This document shows, one piece after another, positions 27,266 through 32,065 of a DNA stretch of 32,065 bases. Every line of letters begins with the position of its first letter. The first letter of the stretch is position 1. The notes below the pieces were generated by a model, which was not told where the DNA came from, searched no databases, and worked only from the letters and a program-made list of their open reading frames with translations. The position numbers and the translations under genes were made by a program. This DNA comes from Asaia bogorensis (lineage in GTDB: Bacteria; Pseudomonadota; Alphaproteobacteria; SHVZ01): NCBI GenBank assembly GCA_945897335.1, contig CAMDFP010000015.1, positions 1 to 32,065 on the forward strand, read 5' to 3'.

Positions 27266-28075
27266 ATGGCCTTGGCGCAGCCGAAGCCGGCCGTCTCCGA
27301 CCACCTCGTGGCCCAGGACTGGCGGGGGTATTCGGCGGCCGAGCACGCGACCTGGAAGACGCTGTTCGAACGTCAGCAGCAGATCCTGCAGGGCCGTGCC
27401 TGCGCGGAGTTCCTGTCGGGCATTCATGCGCTCGACGTCACCGCCGCCGGCATTCCGGACTTCCGCCGGCTGAACGAGATCCTGAAGGCGTCATCGGGCT
27501 GGGAGATTGCGGCCGTGGCCGGCTTGGTGCCGGACGACGTGTTCTTCGCGCTGCTGGCCGACCGCAAGTTCCCGGCAACCTGCTTCATCCGCACCCCGGC
27601 ACAGCTCGACTACATCCAGGAACCGGACGTCTTCCACGACGTCTTCGGCCATGTGCCGCTTCTGGTCCATCCCGTGTTCGGCGACTACATGCAGGCCTAT
27701 GGCGCAGGCGGGCTGAAGGCGCTCGGCCTCGGATCGCTGGAGAACCTGGCGCGGCTCTACTGGTATACGGTCGAGTTCGGTCTGATCCGGACGGCTGAGG
27801 GATTGCGCATCTACGGATCCGGCATCGTCTCCAGCAAGGGCGAGTCGATCTACGCACTCGAAGGCAAGGCGCCGAAGCGAATCGAGTTCGATCTGATGCG
27901 GATCATGCGGACCCGCTATCGCATCGACGACTTTCAGGAATGCTACTTCGTCATCGACAGCTTCGAGGATCTGATCGCGGCGACGCGCCCGGACTTCACA
28001 CCCTACTACCGCGATCTCTCCAAGGTTCCGGACATCGCCCCGGGCGAGGTGGTGGAGGGCGACCGGCTTCTTTAG
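27266..28075 (+). CDS. phhA: Phenylalanine 4-monooxygenase (phenylalanine hydroxylase)
   Basis: A 269-residue, single-domain pterin-dependent hydroxylase converting phenylalanine to tyrosine. The iron ligands are H124 and H129 in EPDVFHDVFGHVPLL and E170 in YWYTVEFGL, with the same 5- and 41-residue spacings as in Chromobacterium PheH. The substrate/pterin region FPATCFIRTPAQLDYIQEPD is intact. There is no ACT domain, as expected for the bacterial form. GGGAGG lies before the ATG. The gene is divergent from arsR with 134 bases between. No pterin-4a-carbinolamine dehydratase (phhB) is in the window. Confidence 0.97.
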   Translation: MALAQPKPAVSDHLVAQDWRGYSAAEHATWKTLFERQQQILQGRACAEFLSGIHALDVTAAGIPDFRRLNEILKASSGWEIAAVAGLVPDDVFFALLADRKFPATCFIRTPAQLDYIQEPDVFHDVFGHVPLLVHPVFGDYMQAYGAGGLKALGLGSLENLARLYWYTVEFGLIRTAEGLRIYGSGIVSSKGESIYALEGKAPKRIEFDLMRIMRTRYRIDDFQECYFVIDSFEDLIAATRPDFTPYYRDLSKVPDIAPGEVVEGDRLL

Positions 28076-28162
28076 GGCCGAGGAAACCGGGGCGGGGTCC
28101 CGCGGGTTTCGTCATGGCAATCCGCGCGTCCAGAGGGCGCACCGGAGACCAGGAGAGATGCC

Positions 28163-28462
28163 ATGATGAAAACGCTTCTCGCGCTCGCGGCCGTTTCGAT
28201 CGCCATCGGCGCAACGCCCGCGCTTGCCCAGGATCACCGCGCCGACCCGACCTATCGCAGCCAGTGGCCGGCGGGGCTGGAGCAGCACGAACGCTCGGTC
28301 ACGCGCGAGCTCAACAACGAGCAGGCCAACCAGCCGACGCAATACTACTACACGCCGCAATTCACACATGTGCCGCCGCCGCAGTACTCCTACACGCCGC
28401 CGCCGGCCTACGCCTATCCCTACGACTACCCGCCGCGGCCGTGGACTCCGCGCTACTACTGA
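28163..28462 (+). CDS. Secreted small protein with Pro/Tyr-rich tail
   Basis: A 99-residue protein of unknown function. A signal peptide (MMKTLLALAAVSIAIGATPA, cleavage after A20-L-A22) is followed by a polar stretch to about residue 57. The last 42 residues hold 11 Tyr and 13 Pro, with repeated PPP and Y-x-Y units (PPPQYSYTPPPAYAYPY). Such low-complexity tails occur in cell-surface and wall-associated proteins. GGAGAGATGCC before ATGATG is a good ribosome-binding site. It stands alone between phhA and the opposing acyl-CoA dehydrogenase, with 6 bases between the convergent stops. Confidence 0.72.
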   Translation: MMKTLLALAAVSIAIGATPALAQDHRADPTYRSQWPAGLEQHERSVTRELNNEQANQPTQYYYTPQFTHVPPPQYSYTPPPAYAYPYDYPPRPWTPRYY

Positions 28463-28468
28463 GCGTGA

Positions 28469-29602
28469 CTAGGACGCGATCTCGCGCGCGATCACCAGGC
28501 GCTGGATGTCCGACGTGCCTTCGTAGATCTGGGTGATGCGGACATCGCGGTAGATGCGCTCGACCGGGAAGTCGGCGAGGTAGCCGTAGCCGCCATGGAT
28601 CTGGATGGCGTCGGAGCAGACGCGCTCGGCCATCTCTGAAGCGAAGAGCTTGGCCATCGAGGCCTCTTTCAGGCAGCGCTCGCCGGCATCGCGGAGCGAG
28701 GCCGCATGCAGCACCATCTGGCGTGCCACCTCGATCTGGGTCGCCATGTCGGCGAGCCTGAAGGCGATCGCCTGGTGTTCGAAGATCGGTTTGCCGAAGC
28801 TCTTCCGCTCTTTGGCATAGGCCAAAGCCGCCTCGAAGGCGGCCTTGGCCATGCCGATGGACTGCGCGCCGATGCCGATGCGGCCGCCCTCAAGGTTGGC
28901 AAGGGCGATGCGATAGCCCTCGCCTTCCTTGCCTAACATCAGCTCGGGCTCGAGGCGCAGATCGTCGAGCTGGATCTGGCAGGTCTCCGATGCATTCAGG
29001 CCGAGCTTCTTCTCCACCCGCGCGACCTTCCAGCCTTCGGTCCTGGTCGGCACCAGGAAGGCCGAGATGCCTTTCTTTCCTGCCTCCGGATCGGTGACAG
29101 CGAAGACGATGGCGAGGTCGGCGCGGCCACCGGAGGTGATGAACTGCTTGGTGCCGTTCAGCACCCAGCCATTCCCGTCCCGCTTCGCCCGCGTCTTCAA
29201 GGCAGACGCATCCGAACCGGCACCGGGCTCGGTCAGGCAGAAGCAGGAGAGCTGCTCGCCTCGCGCCAGCGGTTTCAGGAACCGCTCCTTCTGCATGTCC
29301 GAGCCGAATTTGAGGATCGGCACGCAGCCGACCGAGTTGTGGACGCTCATGATGGTCGAGGTCGAGCCGTCACCGGCCGCGACTTCCTCCAGCGCCAGCG
29401 CGTAGGCGACATGGTCGGCGCCGGCGCCGCCCAGCTCCTCCGGCACCAGCATGCCCATGAATCCGAGCTTGCCGAGCTTGGCCAGCGCCTCGGTCGGGAA
29501 CGTCGACTCGGCGTCCCACTTCGCCGCGTTCGGCTTCAGGTGCTCCTCGGCGAAGGCCCGCGCGGTGTCGCGGATCATCGCCTGGATTTCGGTGATCACC
29601 AT
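28469..29602 (-). CDS. Acyl-CoA dehydrogenase (short/branched-chain type)
   Basis: A 377-residue FAD enzyme that introduces an alpha,beta double bond into an acyl-CoA and passes electrons to [21 protein letters not shown] (about residues 120-137) is family signature 1, [10 protein letters not shown] the FAD strand, and [20 protein letters not shown] signature 2. The catalytic base is E361 in IYEGTSDIQ, the position used by short-chain and butyryl-type enzymes. The ATG at 29602 overlaps the end of the SDR gene by 7 bases; the frame runs 46 codons upstream inside the SDR gene without homology. With isovaleryl-CoA dehydrogenase in the same operon, a branched-chain acyl-CoA is the likely substrate. 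Confidence 0.93.
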   Translation of the reverse strand: MVITEIQAMIRDTARAFAEEHLKPNAAKWDAESTFPTEALAKLGKLGFMGMLVPEELGGAGADHVAYALALEEVAAGDGSTSTIMSVHNSVGCVPILKFGSDMQKERFLKPLARGEQLSCFCLTEPGAGSDASALKTRAKRDGNGWVLNGTKQFITSGGRADLAIVFAVTDPEAGKKGISAFLVPTRTEGWKVARVEKKLGLNASETCQIQLDDLRLEPELMLGKEGEGYRIALANLEGGRIGIGAQSIGMAKAAFEAALAYAKERKSFGKPIFEHQAIAFRLADMATQIEVARQMVLHAASLRDAGERCLKEASMAKLFASEMAERVCSDAIQIHGGYGYLADFPVERIYRDVRITQIYEGTSDIQRLVIAREIAS

Positions 29603-30276
29603 GGCAGCGGCTGGCCCTGATAGTCGAAGAACTTGCCCGTATCCTCGATCGTCGCCCGGTCGATGACCGGCTTCATCCCGGCGATCGAAACCGGGATCTC
29701 GATCGCCGCGCGCGCAGTGCCCATGCCGGTCTTGACCCATCCCGGGTGCAGGATCAGGCAGGTGATGCCGCGCGGCTTCATTTCCAGAGAAATACAGTGG
29801 ACGGCCATGTTGAGCGCCGACTTCGAGGTCCGGTAGATCATGTTGCCGCCGGTGTTGGCGCCGACCGAGCCCATGCGGCTGCCGATGAACACCATCTTCT
29901 TCTGGGCACTGTGCGCGACGTTCTCCACCAGCACCTCGGCGACGTGGATCGGCGCCAGCACGTTGGTCTTCAGCACTTGTTCCCAGTCGGCATAGTCGAG
30001 GGTACCGAGCTTCAGGTCGCGCTTGCCGAAGACGCCGGCATTGTTGATCAGGAGATCGACCGGCTCGCTGCCGAGGCCTTTGGCCAGCGCCTTCACGTCC
30101 TTGGGATCGTTGACGTCGAGCGCGTGGATCCGGAGATCGCCCTTGAGCTTGCGAAGCGCGTCCGCCTGGGTCGGATGCCGGCAGCCGGCATGCACGGTCC
30201 AGCCCTCGGCCAGGTAGACGCGGGTGAATTCGAGGCCGAGGCCGCGGTTGGCGCCGGTGATGACGGCAGTGGGCAT
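29596..30276 (-). CDS. Short-chain dehydrogenase/reductase (SDR)
   Basis: A 226-residue classical [11 protein letters not shown] (residues 7-14) binds NAD(P), ALDVND is the adenine-side Asp strand, and INNAGVFG stabilises the core. S (IGSRMGS) with Y-x-x-x-K (YRTSK) are the catalytic residues. [11 protein letters not shown] closes the active site. The ATG at 30276 is chosen because homology starts there and GGAGATAAGC precedes it. It lies between the isovaleryl-CoA dehydrogenase gene (34 bases away) and the acyl-CoA dehydrogenase gene (overlapping). It may reduce a ketone or aldehyde in the same catabolic route; the substrate is unknown. Confidence 0.92.
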   Translation of the reverse strand: MPTAVITGANRGLGLEFTRVYLAEGWTVHAGCRHPTQADALRKLKGDLRIHALDVNDPKDVKALAKGLGSEPVDLLINNAGVFGKRDLKLGTLDYADWEQVLKTNVLAPIHVAEVLVENVAHSAQKKMVFIGSRMGSVGANTGGNMIYRTSKSALNMAVHCISLEMKPRGITCLILHPGWVKTGMGTARAAIEIPVSIAGMKPVIDRATIEDTGKFFDYQGQPLPW

Positions 30277-30310
30277 GCTTATCTCCAGATGGCGCGGGCG
30301 GCCGGCAGCC

Positions 30311-31483
30311 TCACGCAGTTTCCTTGAACAGCTCACGGCCGATCAGCATGCGGCGGATCTCGGACGTCCCGGCGCCGATCTCGTAGAGCTTGGCGTCGCG
30401 CAGCAGGCGGCCGGTCGGATAGTCGTTGATGTAGCCGTTGCCGCCGAGGCACTGAATCGCTTCCAATGCCATCCATGTCGCCTTTTCCGCGGCATAAAGA
30501 ATGGCGCCGGCGGCGTCCTTCCGGGTGACGCGGCCTTTGTCGCAGGCCTTGGCCACCGCATAGACGTAGGACTTGGCGGCGTTCATGCCGACATACATGT
30601 CGGCGAGCTTCCCCTGCATGAGCTGGAACTCGCCGATCGGCTGGCCGAATTGCTTTCTCTCATGCACGTAAGGTACGACCACATCCATGCAGGCCTGCAT
30701 GATGCCGAGCGGGCCTGCCGACAGCACGGCACGCTCGTAGTCGAGGCCGCTCATCAGCACGCGGGCGCCGCCGTTCAGCTGCCCCAGCACGTTCTCCACC
30801 GGGACCTCGCAGTCGACGAAGACCAGCTCGCAGGTGTTGGAACCCCGCATGCCGAGCTTGTCCAGCTTCTGCGCGGTAGAGAAGCCCTTCATCCCCTTCT
30901 CGATCAGGAAGGCGGTGATGCCGCGCTGATGCGCGTCTGGATCGGTCTTGGCATAGACCACCAGCGTGTCCGCATCCGGGCCGTTGGTGATCCACATCTT
31001 CGAGCCATTGAGGACGTAACGGTCGCCCTTCTTCTCGGCGCGCGTCTTCATGCCGACGACATCGGAGCCGGCGCCGGGCTCGCTCATCGCGAGCGCGCCG
31101 ACATTCTCGCCGGAGACCAGCTTCGGCAGGTATTTCTTCTTCTGCGCGGCGGTGCCGTTCAGCCGGATCTGGTTGACGCAGAGGTTGGAGTGCGCGCCGT
31201 AGGACAGCCCGACCGAGGCCGAGGCCCGGCTGATCTCCTCCATGGCAACGCAATGCTCGAGGTATCCCAAGGCCGAGCCGCCATACTCCTCGTCGACGGT
31301 GACGCCGAGCACGCCGAGGTCGCCCATCTTCCGCCAGAGATCCGAAGGGAATGTGTTCGAGCGGTCGATCTCGCCGGCCCGCGGCGCGATCTCCTTCGCC
31401 GCGAAGCTGCGGACGGATTGCCTGAGTTCGTCGGCGGTCTCGCCGAGGTCGAAGTCGAGGCTCGGATACTCGTTCGACAGCAT
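30311..31483 (-). CDS. ivd: Isovaleryl-CoA dehydrogenase
   Basis: A 390-residue acyl-CoA dehydrogenase for leucine breakdown (isovaleryl-CoA to 3-methylcrotonyl-CoA). [18 protein letters not shown] and [19 protein letters not shown] are family segments. E250 in [19 protein letters not shown] is the catalytic base in the position special to isovaleryl-CoA dehydrogenases (helix G). The C-terminal site used by other members reads [10 protein letters not shown], without the Glu. The ATG at 31483 has CAGGGAG upstream and starts the conserved N-terminus. It leads the leftward operon with the SDR and a second acyl-CoA dehydrogenase. The usual partners for methylcrotonyl-CoA carboxylase (liuB/liuD) are not in the window. 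Confidence 0.95.
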   Translation of the reverse strand: MLSNEYPSLDFDLGETADELRQSVRSFAAKEIAPRAGEIDRSNTFPSDLWRKMGDLGVLGVTVDEEYGGSALGYLEHCVAMEEISRASASVGLSYGAHSNLCVNQIRLNGTAAQKKKYLPKLVSGENVGALAMSEPGAGSDVVGMKTRAEKKGDRYVLNGSKMWITNGPDADTLVVYAKTDPDAHQRGITAFLIEKGMKGFSTAQKLDKLGMRGSNTCELVFVDCEVPVENVLGQLNGGARVLMSGLDYERAVLSAGPLGIMQACMDVVVPYVHERKQFGQPIGEFQLMQGKLADMYVGMNAAKSYVYAVAKACDKGRVTRKDAAGAILYAAEKATWMALEAIQCLGGNGYINDYPTGRLLRDAKLYEIGAGTSEIRRMLIGRELFKETA

Positions 31484-31573
31484 GCCGGCTCCCTGAAGGA
31501 TGCACTTACTATAGGGGCCGCCCCTCCCCTTCGCCACGGTTCACCCACCTCGCCGATGCGCTAGGATCCGCCC

Positions 31574-32065
31574 ATGCGCACACCGAGCCTGACCTCCTGG
31601 GTCACCGTCCTGATCGCCGGGTCGATCATCCTGACCCTATCGATGGGAGCCTGACAGGTCTCCGGCCTGTTCCCTAGGCCCGTGGTCATGGATCTCGGCC
31701 TCTCGCGCGAGGCCTTCGGCACCGCGGTCGCGCCGCGCTATGTCCGGTTCATCACCAGCCCTTACACGGTCTCGCTGCTCCGCGTCGTCGCCTCCGAAGC
31801 GACGCGCACGCCGGAGCTCGGCCGGATCTTCTACGAGAACGCCCCCGGCCTCGGGCGACGACGCTTCGCCGAACTCCTGCAGGCGGCCGATGCCAAGGGA
31901 ATCCTGCGCGTCTCAGATCCGCTGCGCGCGGCCGATCACTTCTTCTCGCTGCTGCGGAGCGACATGCACATCCGCTGCCTGGTCGGCCTGCCGGCACCGG
32001 GAGAGGAGGAGCTCGACGACCACGCGCGCGAGGTCGTCGAGATGTTCCTCAGACTTTACCAGCCA
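31574..32065 (+). pseudogene. Broken MFS transporter start joined in frame to a TetR C-terminal domain
   Basis: One reading frame runs from ATG 31574 to the window edge, with a single TGA at 31652-31654. Codons 1-53 match the start of MFS transporters: a first helix TVLIAGSIILTLSMGA, then QVSGLFPRPVVMDLGLSREAFGTAVA. Family members typically have Arg where the TGA stands (SMGARQ). From about 31733 the same frame reads RYVRFITSPYTVSLLRVVASEA, ELGRIFYENAPG, and LRAADHFFSLLRSDMHIRCLVG. This is typical of the ligand-binding half of TetR-family regulators. Neither the remaining MFS helices nor a TetR DNA-binding domain is present. The pattern suggests a deletion that fused two genes plus a nonsense change. 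The gene continues beyond the window. Translation from ATG 31689 is possible but would give no DNA-binding protein. Confidence 0.7.

Overview
The window is a high-GC stretch of an alphaproteobacterial chromosome. The best taxonomic evidence is a circularly permuted, two-piece tmRNA gene (ssrA, about 19450-19745). It is followed at once by an alphaproteobacterial-type sspB and a class I fumarase. The order or family cannot be fixed from this window. Genes are densely packed, often with 4-base ATGA overlaps. I see no insertion sequence, CRISPR array, tRNA or rRNA. Nearly all genes are ordinary chromosomal metabolism and transport.

Left part (1-8418): a leftward peptide/nickel-type ABC transporter set (binding protein, two permeases) ends in a GNAT gene. 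A strong terminator-like hairpin lies between the binding-protein gene and the permease genes. A rightward run then encodes anhydro-MurNAc kinase (anmK), a beta-lactamase-fold serine hydrolase, a DMT exporter and a secreted NTF2-like protein. Leftward pyridoxal kinase (pdxY) faces this run.

Centre-left (8593-16480): nudC with a newly noted 46-residue membrane ORF just upstream. Next comes the most unusual locus: a leftward operon of a KamA-type lysine 2,3-aminomutase, two tandem D-Ala-D-Ala-ligase-like ATP-grasp enzymes and a GNAT acetyltransferase. The first three reading-frame junctions are overlapping or nearly so. It reads like a pathway that makes beta-lysine, joins it to something and possibly acetylates it. 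No EF-P or EpmA gene is nearby, so EF-P modification is not the obvious role. Upstream is a 560-base gene-free region with an A-tract promoter candidate, followed by a GGT-like Ntn-hydrolase that lacks the glutamate-binding residues, coupled to another GNAT.

Centre-right (16477-25458): leftward dialkylglycine decarboxylase (dgdA) with a RidA protein. Divergent from these is a CaiB/BaiF enzyme of the alpha-methylacyl-CoA racemase type. Then come ssrA, sspB, fumarase, a TfoX-N protein and a complete tripartite tricarboxylate transporter (TctC, TctB, TctA). ssrA and sspB are functionally linked: the tmRNA tags stalled proteins, and SspB delivers tagged proteins to ClpXP.

Right part (25455-32065): a methyltransferase, a short CDF metal exporter with a SmtB-type ArsR regulator carrying a complete alpha-5 metal site, and divergent phenylalanine hydroxylase. 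After these come a secreted Pro/Tyr-rich small protein and a leftward isovaleryl-CoA dehydrogenase / SDR / acyl-CoA dehydrogenase operon. The window ends in a broken gene in which the start of an MFS transporter, with an in-frame stop, is joined in frame to the C-terminal half of a TetR-type regulator.
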